Origin: Candidatus Aegiribacteria sp.
GTDB taxonomy: Bacteria > Fermentibacterota > Fermentibacteria > Fermentibacterales > JCC-6
Direction: 5' to 3'
Assembly (NCBI GenBank): GCA_021108435.1
Contig: JAIOQY010000128.1
Location: 1 to 60,345 of the forward strand
DNA: 60,345 bases
Below, piece after piece: positions 43,034 through 52,478 of this stretch. The first letter of the stretch is position 1; every line of letters starts with the position of its first letter. The notes under the pieces were generated by a model that was not told where the DNA came from, searched no databases, and was given only the letters and a program-made list of their open reading frames with translations. The translations under genes and the position numbers were made by a program.

Positions 43034-44065
43034 ATGAAATTAGATGCTGATGTAACAGATACACTGATGGAATTACTGAAAACACGAAGTGTTTCCGGGC
43101 ATACCGAGGCTGCGATGGATATTGTTCGAGAAAGATTAGGGAAACTGAATCTGACAATTCACTCAACTGCTAAAGGCAGCGTTATAGCGACACTTAATGG
43201 TTCAACACCAGAAGGTATAATCCTCTCTGCGCATCTTGATACACTGGGAGGGATGGTCAGAGGAATAGATGATAACGGCAGGATAAGTCTCAGGACAATC
43301 GGTTCCTATACAATGTCAAGTATTGAGGGTGAGTACTGTAAAATTGAAACTTGGGACGGAAAGCTATTCGATGGAACGGTTCTGTATGACAATACTTCCG
43401 TCCATATTCATGGTCTGGAAAAGGCTTCAGAAAAGCGAAGTGAAGAGGAGATGTATATAAGGCTTGATGAAGAAGTATCATCGAAAAAGGAAATACTGGA
43501 GCTTGGGCTGTCCGTTGGAAATTACATACATTTTGATCCTCGTCCTGTTCGAACGGAATCGGGATTTATCAAATCAAGGCATCTCGATGACAAGGCCGGG
43601 GTGGCAATACTCATCGAAGTAGCTGAGAGGATGGTCAGAGAAGAGATCACACCTATGCGGACTCTGCATTTTCTCATTACATCATATGAGGAAGTCGGAC
43701 ATGGCGCGGCAGGTTATTTTCCGGAGAAAGCAAATGAATTTATCGCTGTTGATATGGGTGTTGCAGGTCCGGAAAGGGAATCTTCAGAGAATAGTGTCAC
43801 TATTTGCGCCGCTGACAGCACCGGACCTTTCAATTACCAGATAACTAAACGTTTGATAAGACTTGCAGAAGCGAACTCAATCCCTTTCACCGTTGATACT
43901 TTTCCGCATTACGGATCAGACGCGGCGGCTGCACTTAAGTCAGGACTTGATGTAAAACATGGATTGATTGGCCCGGGAGTAGACGCTTCACACGCAAACG
44001 AAAGAACACACGAAAAAGCTCTTGAAGCAACAATAGATCTTATCCAGGCGTATGTTATGAGCTGA
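43034..44065 (+). CDS. M42-family metallo-aminopeptidase
   Basis: 343 aa from ATG 43034, preceded by AAAGGAACAG. Zinc and catalytic positions of the M42/M28 fold: SAHLDTLGGMV (His, Asp), SRHLDDKAGVA, the catalytic Glu pair in SYEEVGHGAA, VDMGVAGPE, and the late His in GVDASHANERTH. M42 enzymes form dodecameric tetrahedral particles. The closest subgroup by motif wording is the one described with the NAGGN osmoprotectant system, but no such synthesis genes are nearby. Confidence 0.82.
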   Translation: MKLDADVTDTLMELLKTRSVSGHTEAAMDIVRERLGKLNLTIHSTAKGSVIATLNGSTPEGIILSAHLDTLGGMVRGIDDNGRISLRTIGSYTMSSIEGEYCKIETWDGKLFDGTVLYDNTSVHIHGLEKASEKRSEEEMYIRLDEEVSSKKEILELGLSVGNYIHFDPRPVRTESGFIKSRHLDDKAGVAILIEVAERMVREEITPMRTLHFLITSYEEVGHGAAGYFPEKANEFIAVDMGVAGPERESSENSVTICAADSTGPFNYQITKRLIRLAEANSIPFTVDTFPHYGSDAAAALKSGLDVKHGLIGPGVDASHANERTHEKALEATIDLIQAYVMS

Positions 44066-44067
44066 TT

Positions 44068-44436
44068 TCAGGAATCAAGGAGTATTTGAACTGCATCTTT
44101 CAGTTCGTTTATATCAAATGGTTTCTGGAATGTGTATCTTGCACCCATTGAAGCAGCGATTTTCAGGTAGCCGTCCGGTGCAAGCGAACCTCCACCTGAG
44201 AACGCGATTATCTTAACATCCGGATTGATTTTCCGTAATTCTCTGATAGTCTCGATACCTTCCATATCAGGCATTACAATATCTGTTATAACAACATCAA
44301 TGATCTCATCACGATATATTTTTAAAGCTGATTTGCCGTCAGATGCTTCAAGAGTACCGTATCCCTCTTTCTGAAAAAATTTCACCAGCATTTTTCTGAC
44401 CATTGAGTCGTCATCTACAATGAGTATTGCAGGCAT
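44068..44436 (-). CDS. Single-domain response regulator (CheY-like)
   Basis: 122 aa, one REC domain only. Acidic pair in LIVDDDSMVRKML, phospho-acceptor Asp52 in VVITDIVMPDMEG, signalling Ser in IIAFSGGGS and the conserved Lys in FQKPFD. No output domain, so it acts through protein contact. It converges on the peptidase gene and lies back to back with the hybrid kinase at 44663, its likely partner. Confidence 0.9.
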   Translation of the reverse strand: MPAILIVDDDSMVRKMLVKFFQKEGYGTLEASDGKSALKIYRDEIIDVVITDIVMPDMEGIETIRELRKINPDVKIIAFSGGGSLAPDGYLKIAASMGARYTFQKPFDINELKDAVQILLDS

Positions 44437-44662
44437 AATTCCCCTATCAGTTCAATATTTACCATATCACAAGTAATACTACGAATAAAATAGGAATATG
44501 GCAAATCCAATATATAGAAGCGGTATATATATTGAATATGTCCAGGGAGAGTACTTCATAGAAATCATTGGGCTTGATGTGCATTCACTCGAATTTTTAT
44601 ATATATCCATTAATGCAGAGGATATCAGTTCGCTGAATTGAAACCTGCTATGTTTCTCATGC

Positions 44663-47329
44663 ATGTTGTTTTTACTGTTGTTGAGAGGTGCTAAAATTAA
44701 TACACCGGATTATCCAGGAAGAACTGCGGTTGATTCCAGTCAGAGCTTCTTTAATTCTCAGGGAGCAGGTGTATTCATCATTGATTTCGGCAGTGGTGGA
44801 ATTGTTGAAATCAACAATAGGGCATCTGAGATGATCGGAGTACCCGAAACGGCGATTATCGGAAAGCGATGTGACACATTCCTGAAAACCCTGAACAATA
44901 AAGCTCTTGAACCATCAGCAATTGCTGTTGATGGGTATCTAAGAGGGGATCAGGACAGAATCATCCCGGTTGTCATTTCAACTGCCGAGTGCAGAATAAA
45001 AGAGCATCGAGGATTAATTCACACCTTTGTAGAGATTTCCAGAAAAAGCAGAACTTTAAAGAAGAGAAATCAAATGGCTGAAGACTACATTAGTATAATC
45101 AGCGGTTTACGGAACATCATATTTTACCAGACCGATATGAACGGGAATTTAATTGACATCTCTGATTCTGTGTCCAGGATAACAGGATTTACAAGAGAAG
45201 AGATAATCCTGAAACCGGTCTCTCTGCTTTTCTCAAACCCGGATAAACAAAAATTTCTGCTTAAGGAACTGCAGTCAAAAGGCAGGATCGAGGAATACAG
45301 GATTAATCTGAAATCGAAAGACGGATCAATTGTAATAGCAATTATGAATTCTGTAGTCATTAATGACGAAGATTGTAATCCTCTCAATATTCTGACTGTT
45401 CTCCAGGAAAACACAGAATTCTCCAGAGCGGTTGAATCGTACAGATACAGTGAGGAAAAATTCAGAGCCATTACTCAATCCACACAGGATGCCATCATAA
45501 TGATGAATGAAAAAGGCCTGATTTCGTTTGTGAACAGAGCCGCCACAATGATGTTCGGTTATACAAAGGATGAGATGCTTAATGCAGATCTTCATGAGAT
45601 GATTGCTCCAGAACAATACCTGTCATCATTCAAGCATGGATTCGAGTCTTTCAAGACTACAGGAGAAGGGCTCGTGATCGGACGTACACTTTCAATAGAA
45701 GCAAAAAGAAAGAGCGGATCAAAATTTCCGGTTGAACTCTCGATCTCAGCAGCAAGAATGAATGACAAATGGTATTCGATCGGGATAATAAGAGACATCA
45801 CCGAAAGAAGACGAGCTGAGATCGATATTGTTGAAGCAAGTGAAGCAGCTGAAAACGCTTCAAGAACAAAATCGGAATTTCTTGCTAATATGAGTCATGA
45901 AATCCGGACCCCGCTGAATACAATAATCGGAGCAACTGACCTTCTGTCTGAAACAGATCTTAAAGAGGAGCAGATAAAGCTGGTTGATATGATGCATTCA
46001 TCAGGCGAGAATCTCCTTGTGTTAATCAATGACATACTGGACATCTCCAGGATCGAAGCCGGTAAGATCACTATCGAGAAGATATCCTTTAATCTGAACG
46101 TTCTTCTTTCGAGAATATGTGATACACTGTCCGTACGGAGCAGCAAGAAGAACCTTGAAATGACTTATCAAATAGAATCGGGGGTTCCTGATTCACTGAT
46201 CGGTGATCCGAACAGGCTCAGGCAGATACTGGTTAACCTGATTGGAAATTCGATAAAATTCACTGAGACAGGAAGCATCAGAGTGAATATTGAGAATATG
46301 AAAACTTCTGAGAATAATTCCACGCTCAAATTCTCAATATCGGATACAGGTATAGGAATACCATCCGCAAAACTTGAAAGTATCTTTAACACTTTCACTC
46401 AGGCAGATGCTTCAGTAACAAGGAAATTCGGTGGAACGGGACTGGGTCTCGCAATATCGAGGAAACTCGTGCATTTGATGCATGGTGATATATCTGTTCA
46501 AAGCAGAGCAGGAGAGGGCACTACATTCAGCTTTACAGCGGAGTTTGATATTCCGGGGAAAGACGAGGGGGAAACCACTGAAATCCAGGATCAGGATAAT
46601 ACTGAAATGGATACAAAAAAACTTGGCTCGCTTTCGATACTGCTTGTGGACGATTCCCCTGACAACAGATACCTTATCAATGCTTTCCTCAGAAAGGAAT
46701 CATGCTCAATTGTGGAAGCAATAAATGGAAGTATTGCCGTTGAACTGTTTCCAACAGAAAAATGGGATATTATCTTAATGGATATGCAAATGCCCGTTAT
46801 GGACGGGTATCAGGCAACCAGGAAAATCAGGGAGATCGAAAATGAAAAAGGAATCAGGCATACACCCATTGTAGCTCTCACCGCTCATTCCATTAATACA
46901 GAGGTGAAAAAATGCCTTGATGCTGGATGTGATGTGCATTTGGCGAAGCCTGTCAGTAAAGCCGATCTTATGAATTTAATTAAAAATATTACTTCATTCT
47001 CCTCCGGTTCGGAGGAGATTAGCAGCAAAGAGAGAATTGAGATATATGCCGATCCTGATCTGATGCCTCTTATTCCAGGATATATTGAACACAGACAAGA
47101 GGATATCAGTAAGATTAAAGATTTGCTTGAGAACAACTCTTACAGAGATATCGAAAGATGCGGGCACAGCATGAAAGGTTCAGGAGCAGGATATGGTTTT
47201 GACAGGATTACTGAAATAGGAGCTTTCATTGAAATTGCCGGAAGAGAAGAGAACAAAGACCAGATACAAGAGGGAATCAACCAGTTGAAGGATTACCTTG
47301 AGAAAATTGACATTGTTGAAGGCGAATGA
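44663..47329 (+). CDS. Hybrid sensor histidine kinase: PAS repeats, HisKA, HATPase, REC, Hpt
   Basis: 888 aa. Three PAS-type domains fill about residues 25-390. Next are HisKA with phospho-acceptor His412 (LANMSHEIRTPLNTI), HATPase_c (NLIGNSIKFT, DTGIGIP, GGTGLGLAIS), a REC domain with Asp707 (IILMDMQMPVMDG) and a C-terminal Hpt domain with His835 (CGHSMKGSGAG). The full His-Asp-His relay is therefore in one chain, and the terminal Hpt could pass phosphate to the adjacent single REC protein. There is no convincing membrane helix, so sensing is probably cytoplasmic. The start is uncertain; no strong ribosome binding site precedes this ATG. Confidence 0.9.
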   Translation: MLFLLLLRGAKINTPDYPGRTAVDSSQSFFNSQGAGVFIIDFGSGGIVEINNRASEMIGVPETAIIGKRCDTFLKTLNNKALEPSAIAVDGYLRGDQDRIIPVVISTAECRIKEHRGLIHTFVEISRKSRTLKKRNQMAEDYISIISGLRNIIFYQTDMNGNLIDISDSVSRITGFTREEIILKPVSLLFSNPDKQKFLLKELQSKGRIEEYRINLKSKDGSIVIAIMNSVVINDEDCNPLNILTVLQENTEFSRAVESYRYSEEKFRAITQSTQDAIIMMNEKGLISFVNRAATMMFGYTKDEMLNADLHEMIAPEQYLSSFKHGFESFKTTGEGLVIGRTLSIEAKRKSGSKFPVELSISAARMNDKWYSIGIIRDITERRRAEIDIVEASEAAENASRTKSEFLANMSHEIRTPLNTIIGATDLLSETDLKEEQIKLVDMMHSSGENLLVLINDILDISRIEAGKITIEKISFNLNVLLSRICDTLSVRSSKKNLEMTYQIESGVPDSLIGDPNRLRQILVNLIGNSIKFTETGSIRVNIENMKTSENNSTLKFSISDTGIGIPSAKLESIFNTFTQADASVTRKFGGTGLGLAISRKLVHLMHGDISVQSRAGEGTTFSFTAEFDIPGKDEGETTEIQDQDNTEMDTKKLGSLSILLVDDSPDNRYLINAFLRKESCSIVEAINGSIAVELFPTEKWDIILMDMQMPVMDGYQATRKIREIENEKGIRHTPIVALTAHSINTEVKKCLDAGCDVHLAKPVSKADLMNLIKNITSFSSGSEEISSKERIEIYADPDLMPLIPGYIEHRQEDISKIKDLLENNSYRDIERCGHSMKGSGAGYGFDRITEIGAFIEIAGREENKDQIQEGINQLKDYLEKIDIVEGE

Positions 47330-47355
47330 TCCGGTAAACTAACAGTTAGCCAGAT

Positions 47356-47529
47356 GAATCTTCCAGAATAATCAAAGCAGCGGACGCAAGATCTTCAGTC
47401 ACTCTCCATGGAAATGGTTGATTTTCCTTCTCTATCAGCTCAAGCTGATTTGAACCCCTGCCTGTGAGAACAAGAATCGTCTTCAGACCTGCTCTTCTTC
47501 CCATTTCCATATCAGAGGATGCGTCACCA
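47356..47529. repeat. 174-bp perfect direct repeat, left copy
   Basis: Identical by eye over all 174 bases to 48791-48964. Both copies are the gmhB 3' end in the same orientation. Together they flank a 1261-bp interval holding the AT-rich membrane protein gene, so homologous recombination between them could remove it cleanly. Confidence 0.95.
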
Positions 47530-47632
47530 CATCCGATTCAAGGCAGTCCTTCAATGATCGAACGAAAATCAGCACAATTCCTGTAAATCACGCCGTCTCT
47601 GTCAAAGAAAACGGGTTGTTTATGCGTCATCT
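47356..47632 (-). pseudogene. gmhB pseudogene (internally deleted copy)
   Basis: Reads against intact gmhB in the same orientation. The 3' part (47356-47529) is identical to 48791-48964. The 5' part (47530-47632) matches the gmhB middle and start with divergence and two internal deletions, which remove the segment around the zinc site and the second half of the substrate region. The start codon region survives (ATGACGCATAAACAACCCG). The mosaic of one identical and one diverged part suggests a related gmhB copy whose 3' end was recently duplicated or converted. Confidence 0.85.
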
Positions 47633-48432
47633 GTACGAATGCCGAGCATGAAAGTTTTTAAATCTCTTCGGACAAAACAATGAGTAGCTTTATCTTGATC
47701 ATCACATACAATACCAACAATTTTATCGGATTTTATCATCATTTTCAAACTATCGCTTATATGATCATTCATTGTAAATTCTTCAAAGAATCCATGCAGT
47801 TTACTTAACTTAGATTTCGTACTATCAGTAACATTTTCAATATCCTTTAATAATTCGGAGATATTTTTATCCCCATTATCATCCTTATTCTTGTAGAATC
47901 GCCAGAGAGCCTCAATATGAATAACATCTTTCATCTTACTATCTTCCAGAACTGGAATAAACCAATAATCCACATTTTTATTTAGTTCCCTTACTACTTC
48001 TGAAATTTTTGAATCCATAGTAAACTTAAAAACGGGATCTAGTGGAGTTGGTTTAATATCTTCAATAGTGGCATTATCAGCATGAAATTTTGATGTATCT
48101 CCTTGGAATTCTAGTGCAAGGGCATCCTGAGTAGATTTGCTACTGAGTTTCAAATTTTCTTTTCCGAAATAATAGGCGGCTCCAGCTCCAATCCAGGCTC
48201 CGAAAGTACCCAGAAGTGCTGGTAGTACCCATTTGTAATATTCTATAAAATCACTGCTGTTTGATTCATTTCTTATAATAAATGGCAGAACAATTAATAA
48301 CAGCAATAAGATAGTTAAAGACGATAACATCCAAAGTACGAGTCGAAATTCAGCAGGTCTATCAGTATTATCTATTTTTTCAGAATCCTTATTATTGTCA
48401 TTACTTTGAGCATTTTGTTCTTTAGCATTCAT
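47620..48432 (-). CDS. Two-helix membrane protein with CBS-like cytoplasmic region, unknown function
   Basis: 270 aa, starting after a good AGGAGAGG site. A charged N-terminus is followed by two membrane helices (LSSLTILLLLLIVLPFII and WVLPALLGTFGAWIGAGAAY), then a soluble region. Two stretches there (FTMDSKISEVVRELNKN with WFIPVLEDSK, and DHISDSLKMMIKSDKIVGIV) resemble a CBS-domain pair, which would bind nucleotides. Asn, Lys and Ile are frequent and the DNA is visibly AT-richer than its surroundings, fitting recent acquisition. Its last codons run into the gmhB pseudogene start. The function is unknown. Confidence 0.7.
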   Translation of the reverse strand: MNAKEQNAQSNDNNKDSEKIDNTDRPAEFRLVLWMLSSLTILLLLLIVLPFIIRNESNSSDFIEYYKWVLPALLGTFGAWIGAGAAYYFGKENLKLSSKSTQDALALEFQGDTSKFHADNATIEDIKPTPLDPVFKFTMDSKISEVVRELNKNVDYWFIPVLEDSKMKDVIHIEALWRFYKNKDDNGDKNISELLKDIENVTDSTKSKLSKLHGFFEEFTMNDHISDSLKMMIKSDKIVGIVCDDQDKATHCFVRRDLKTFMLGIRTDDA

Positions 48433-48783
48433 TTCCTCTCCTTAAACTCTTAACTGATAGATGATTATGAAACAATTCTTCGCCTGATACCTTGTATCAA
48501 GGAGTTATGACACTACTCATAATTCCTAAAAGAAAGAATTCACAAATAAAATCTACCTGTATTCTAAAAATAAAGCAATACCTTGACTATTCTTTTTACT
48601 GTATATGTCAACATAAGACTCAACTATATCCTGAAAAATCCTTTCAGGCTACACTAAAGAAACCCGGAATTTCATGTTCGTGGGATGCGAAAGCGTCTCT
48701 TTTATGATGTTTTGTTTTTTTACTGAGAAGATATACGGAAAGGACTTCTCTGTTCAGTTTTTATATTCGGGTAAAGGGAAGAC
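48433..48783. other. AT-rich gene-free segment of the gmhB insertion
   Basis: About 350 bp with no supported gene. A 71-codon plus-strand frame (48492-48707) has no ribosome binding site, signal or family features. Near the right end ATTCGGGT and ACCCGAAT form an 8-bp inverted repeat spanning the gmhB stop, without a T-run. It probably includes the promoter region of the membrane protein gene. Confidence 0.6.
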
Positions 48784-49341
48784 TTAACCCGAATCTTCCA
48801 GAATAATCAAAGCAGCGGACGCAAGATCTTCAGTCACTCTCCATGGAAATGGTTGATTTTCCTTCTCTATCAGCTCAAGCTGATTTGAACCCCTGCCTGT
48901 GAGAACAAGAATCGTCTTCAGACCTGCTCTTCTTCCCATTTCCATATCAGAGGATGCGTCACCAACAAGATAGCCTCCGGGGGGAAGATTATGTTCTTCT
49001 CGCGCAGTATCCAGCATACCGGTTTTCGGTTTTCTGCAACCGCACTCATCATCAGGATGGTGAGGGCAGTAATAAAGACCGTCAATTCTCCCTCCGGATT
49101 TATCTACAAGTTTAACAAGATGCTTATGTATCTCAATTACATCCGATTCAAGACAGTACTTCCGTGATATCGCTGACTGATTTGTAACGACTATGACCGG
49201 ATGCCCGGCGTTACTCAGATTCGTTATTGCCTCAATAGAGCCAGGGAGTGGGAACCAGTCCCGCAATGATCGAATGTAATCAGCACTATCTCTGTTAATC
49301 ACGCCATCTCTGTCAAGGAATACCGGTAATTTACGCATCAT
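48784..49341 (-). CDS. gmhB: D-glycero-D-manno-heptose 1,7-bisphosphate 7-phosphatase
   Basis: A HAD phosphatase in ADP-heptose synthesis for LPS core. 185 aa with the nucleophile motif FLDRDGVINRD, the zinc site CPHHPDDECGCRKPKTGML, and the acidic pair VGDASSDMEMG. The ATG overlaps the upstream epimerase stop (ATGA), so they form one operon. Its 3' 174 bp are repeated at 47356. Confidence 0.93.
   Translation of the reverse strand: MMRKLPVFLDRDGVINRDSADYIRSLRDWFPLPGSIEAITNLSNAGHPVIVVTNQSAISRKYCLESDVIEIHKHLVKLVDKSGGRIDGLYYCPHHPDDECGCRKPKTGMLDTAREEHNLPPGGYLVGDASSDMEMGRRAGLKTILVLTGRGSNQLELIEKENQPFPWRVTEDLASAALIILEDSG
48791..48964. repeat. 174-bp perfect direct repeat, right copy
   Basis: The gmhB-internal copy of the repeat. 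The identity starts at GAATCTTCCAG near the stop codon and ends at GCGTCACCA within the coding region, where the pseudogene jumps to upstream gmhB sequence. Confidence 0.95.
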
Positions 49342-50279
49342 TGCGATGTCAATTTCCTTCGGTGGTACTTCACAAGGTCATCGAGACCATCCTCAAACCG
49401 GATTTCAGGTTTCCATCCAAGGATGTCTCCTGCCCTTGTGCTGTCCAGGGCAATCTGGAGAATTTCCTCAGGCAGGGGGGGGCCGAATACGGGTTCAAGA
49501 TCAGTTCCTGTATAGTCACGAATAATACGATCAAGCTCAAGAACAGATCTTCCGACACCCCAGCCAATGTTAAAAATCTCTCCTGCGATATCGGTTCTTG
49601 ACAGATCCATAGCCATTTCGTTTGCCCTTGCTATATCAGCGACATGGACATAATCCCTCAGTTGTAATCCGTCACCATTGATAGAAGGAGGATTATCTGT
49701 GAGATATGCAAGAGTAAAGATGGCTGTTACACCTGCTTCTCCGTACGGATTCTGTCTGGGACCGTAAACATTCGGATATCTGAGAATCACATAATCCAGC
49801 CCGTAAAGGAATCTGTAAAGGAAAAGGTAATGTTCTACAGTATGCTTGCTGATTCCATAGTGACATATGGGATTAACCGGATGTGTTTCCGGTACGGGAA
49901 GTTGCTGAGGTTCTCCGTATACAGCTCCTCCGGTGGAGGCGTAAACAACTCTTCGAACTCCCCCTGTTCTTGAGGCTTCAAGAATATTGAGAGAACCTTT
50001 AATATTAACATCAGCGTCAAAAACAGGTTCCCTGACAGATCTTCTTACATCCATCTGAGCTGCGTGATGACAGAGGATATCGAATCCCCCGAGAGAGATG
50101 AGATCGAAAGCGTCTTTACTTCTTATATCGAGTTCGTGGAATACCGCATCTCGATTAATATTTTCGATAAATCCTGTGGATAGATCATCCAGTATATGAA
50201 CTTCATGTTTCTTTTCAATGAGAAAATCCGCTACATTAGAAGCTATGAAACCGGCTCCACCTGTTATAAGTATTTTCAT
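49338..50279 (-). CDS. NAD-dependent sugar epimerase/dehydratase (GalE-like)
   Basis: 313 aa from ATG 50279, with GGAGG upstream. Extended SDR features: MKILITGGAGFIASNVADFL (NAD site), HHAAQMDVRRSV, STGGAVYG, catalytic YGISK, and RYPNVYGPRQNP. It is closest to UDP-glucose 4-epimerase-type enzymes; substrate not determined. The longer frame to 50354 adds no family sequence. It is coupled to gmhB, so it probably supplies a sugar for the LPS. Confidence 0.85.
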   Translation of the reverse strand: MKILITGGAGFIASNVADFLIEKKHEVHILDDLSTGFIENINRDAVFHELDIRSKDAFDLISLGGFDILCHHAAQMDVRRSVREPVFDADVNIKGSLNILEASRTGGVRRVVYASTGGAVYGEPQQLPVPETHPVNPICHYGISKHTVEHYLFLYRFLYGLDYVILRYPNVYGPRQNPYGEAGVTAIFTLAYLTDNPPSINGDGLQLRDYVHVADIARANEMAMDLSRTDIAGEIFNIGWGVGRSVLELDRIIRDYTGTDLEPVFGPPLPEEILQIALDSTRAGDILGWKPEIRFEDGLDDLVKYHRRKLTSQ

Positions 50280-50432
50280 TATGCCTCCGAAATCCTGCCA
50301 GGGTATGAAATATAGCCTGCCGGATATGGAAAGTAATCGTATATTAGCATTCAACGACCGTCCGGATAAACTACAAGCCGGAAAGGATCGGTCAAGACCC
50401 CTTTTCGGATAAAAAACTGCAGGAGGTGAAAA

Positions 50433-51422
50433 ATGAAAATAGTACTTTTATCGGGGGGAAGATCAGCAGAGCGGGATATATCCTTGCAGTCCGCGTCGTT
50501 CGTCAGCTCCATTCTTGAGCAATCAGGACACAGAATCATTTCTGTTGAGATAAGTGAAAATGGTCAATGGTATCTTGACAGATCAGCTATTACACTCAAT
50601 GCAGGACATCCTGTATGGAAACTGTTCATTGATGAAACAGAAATAGATTTTGATCTTGTATTTCCTGTACTCCACGGTCCATGGGGAGAAGATGGCTCAA
50701 TTCAGGGATTATGTGAGATTGCCGGCTGGCCCTATACCGGAGCCTCTGTCATGACATCATCTCTTGCAATGAATAAAGTCACCACTAAAAGACTCGTTTC
50801 ATCCGAAGGAATTCCGGTTATTCCCTGGAAGAGTTTTTCGCAGTATTCGCCTCCTTCTCTGAGCGAACTCGAGTTGCTTCAATATCCATTATTTGTCAAA
50901 CCGGCAAGAATGGGTTCAAGTGTTGGAATATCAAAAGTTGATTCTCCTGTGCAGCTTCGGGATGCCCTGGAACTTGCCTTTAAATATGACAGTCTTATCC
51001 TGATCGAAAACGGCCTTGCGAATGTAAGGGAAATCGAAGTTGCTCTCCTGTGTGAATCCGGAACTGTTTCATCTTCAGTTCCCGGTGAGATAATACCGGG
51101 TCTGGAGTGGTATGATTATACGGCAAAATATGATTGTGATGATTCGAAGCTTATTATTCCTGCGCCATTATCCGATAGGATGTCAGGTCGAATCAGAGCA
51201 GCGGCCGAGAAAGTCTTCTCTTTACTTGAATGCAGCGGCTTCGCCAGAGCGGATTTCCTTCTGACTCCGACTGATGAGGTCTATTTCAATGAGATAAATA
51301 CAATTCCGGGTTTTACGGAAATCAGCATGTTTTCAAAACTCTGGGAAGCTTCCGGGAAATCATCATCCGAGATAATGGATCGAATTCTTGCGGAAGCAAT
51401 GAGAAAATACTCAAAGCCTTAG
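50433..51422 (+). CDS. ddl: D-alanine--D-alanine ligase
   Basis: Makes D-Ala-D-Ala for peptidoglycan. 329 aa: KIVLLSGGRSAERDISLQSA at the N-terminus, HGPWGEDGSIQGLCEIAGWP with PYTGASVMTSSLAMNK, the ATP-grasp stretch PLFVKPARMGSSVGISKV, and metal-site FNEINTIPGFT. AGGAGGTG precedes the ATG. It is the first gene of the plus-strand envelope operon that runs to the end of the window. Confidence 0.94.
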   Translation: MKIVLLSGGRSAERDISLQSASFVSSILEQSGHRIISVEISENGQWYLDRSAITLNAGHPVWKLFIDETEIDFDLVFPVLHGPWGEDGSIQGLCEIAGWPYTGASVMTSSLAMNKVTTKRLVSSEGIPVIPWKSFSQYSPPSLSELELLQYPLFVKPARMGSSVGISKVDSPVQLRDALELAFKYDSLILIENGLANVREIEVALLCESGTVSSSVPGEIIPGLEWYDYTAKYDCDDSKLIIPAPLSDRMSGRIRAAAEKVFSLLECSGFARADFLLTPTDEVYFNEINTIPGFTEISMFSKLWEASGKSSSEIMDRILAEAMRKYSKP

Positions 51423-51439
51423 CCGGGGGTTTTATTACA

Positions 51440-52477
51440 TTGACCAGGATAAAAGTTGATCTGAGAAGTGATACTGTCAGTACTCCTTCACACGCCATGA
51501 GAAACGCGATGTCCAGAGCTGAGGTCGGTGATGATGTCTTTGGGGAAGATCCAAGCATAAATCATCTGGAAGACACTGTTGCCGGAATGGCAGGTTTTGA
51601 CAGAGCGGTTTTCATGCCTACTGGTACGATGTCAAACGGAGTGGCGATTCGTGCTCTGACATCTGCCGGAGATGAAGTAATATGTGGTTCAAGAAGCCAT
51701 GCATACCTGTATGAGGGAGCCCAGTATGCAATGCTCGGCGGACTTCAGATGCACAGAATAGATGAAAACGAAAGCGGCTGTATTCCACCGGATGCCCTCA
51801 GAAAAGCATTAGACAGAGAAAAAGACCAGCATTTTGCTCCGAGAACGCTGGTTACTCTCGAAAATACACATAATGTAATGGGTGGTCTCATACTGCCACA
51901 GACGATGATAAAAGAAATCCAGTCCATAGCATCTTTGAATAAAGCATCCGCCTACCTTGATGGGGCGCGACTCTGGCACGTCATTGCTGCATCAGGGCAA
52001 TCACTGACTAAACTCGTTTCCGGTTTTCGTATGGTCTCAATGTGCTTTTCTAAAGGCCTCGGATGTCCTGTTGGGTCTGTTCTTCTCTGTTCTTCAGAAG
52101 ATGAAGAACGTGTCAGATTCCTCAGGAAGCAGCATGGAGGCGGTATGCGTCAGGCCGGGATACTTGCCGCGGCAGGTATTTATGCTCTGGAGCATAACCT
52201 TCCGGTATTATCAAGAACTCATCATTATGCGGCAAAACTGGCACAGGGAATCAGAAAATCTCCTGTACTCAAACTTCAACAGAAGAAAGTGGACACGAAT
52301 ATCGTTATAGCAACAACACCCGAGGGAAAAGCGGTGACTGTCGCTGCATCTCTTGCTGCGCTCGAGATCGGCTGCCTTGCGCTGTCACCGTCAACGGTAA
52401 GATTTGTTACTCACCTCTCACTGTCTGAGCGGTCTGTAAAATATGCGGCGGATGTTCTTTCCGCTTTTGGAGGATAA
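51440..52477 (+). CDS. ltaE: Low-specificity L-threonine aldolase
   Basis: A PLP enzyme splitting threonine to glycine and acetaldehyde. 345 aa with LRSDTVSTPSHAM, VGDDVFGEDPSIN, VFMPTGTMSNGVAIRAL, the HNVMGG loop and the PLP lysine in CFSKGLGCPVGS. The TTG start at 51440 gives the usual N-terminus. It is packed within an envelope operon without an evident pathway link. Confidence 0.9.
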   Translation: MTRIKVDLRSDTVSTPSHAMRNAMSRAEVGDDVFGEDPSINHLEDTVAGMAGFDRAVFMPTGTMSNGVAIRALTSAGDEVICGSRSHAYLYEGAQYAMLGGLQMHRIDENESGCIPPDALRKALDREKDQHFAPRTLVTLENTHNVMGGLILPQTMIKEIQSIASLNKASAYLDGARLWHVIAASGQSLTKLVSGFRMVSMCFSKGLGCPVGSVLLCSSEDEERVRFLRKQHGGGMRQAGILAAAGIYALEHNLPVLSRTHHYAAKLAQGIRKSPVLKLQQKKVDTNIVIATTPEGKAVTVAASLAALEIGCLALSPSTVRFVTHLSLSERSVKYAADVLSAFGG

Positions 52478-52478
52478 A

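Noticed and set aside
48492-48707. 71-codon plus-strand ORF in the gmhB insertion
   Set aside because: No ribosome binding site, no signal or domain, and low-complexity AT-driven composition.
48764-48798. Intrinsic terminator of gmhB
   Set aside because: The ATTCGGGT/ACCCGAAT inverted repeat spans the stop codon, but no T-run follows on either strand.
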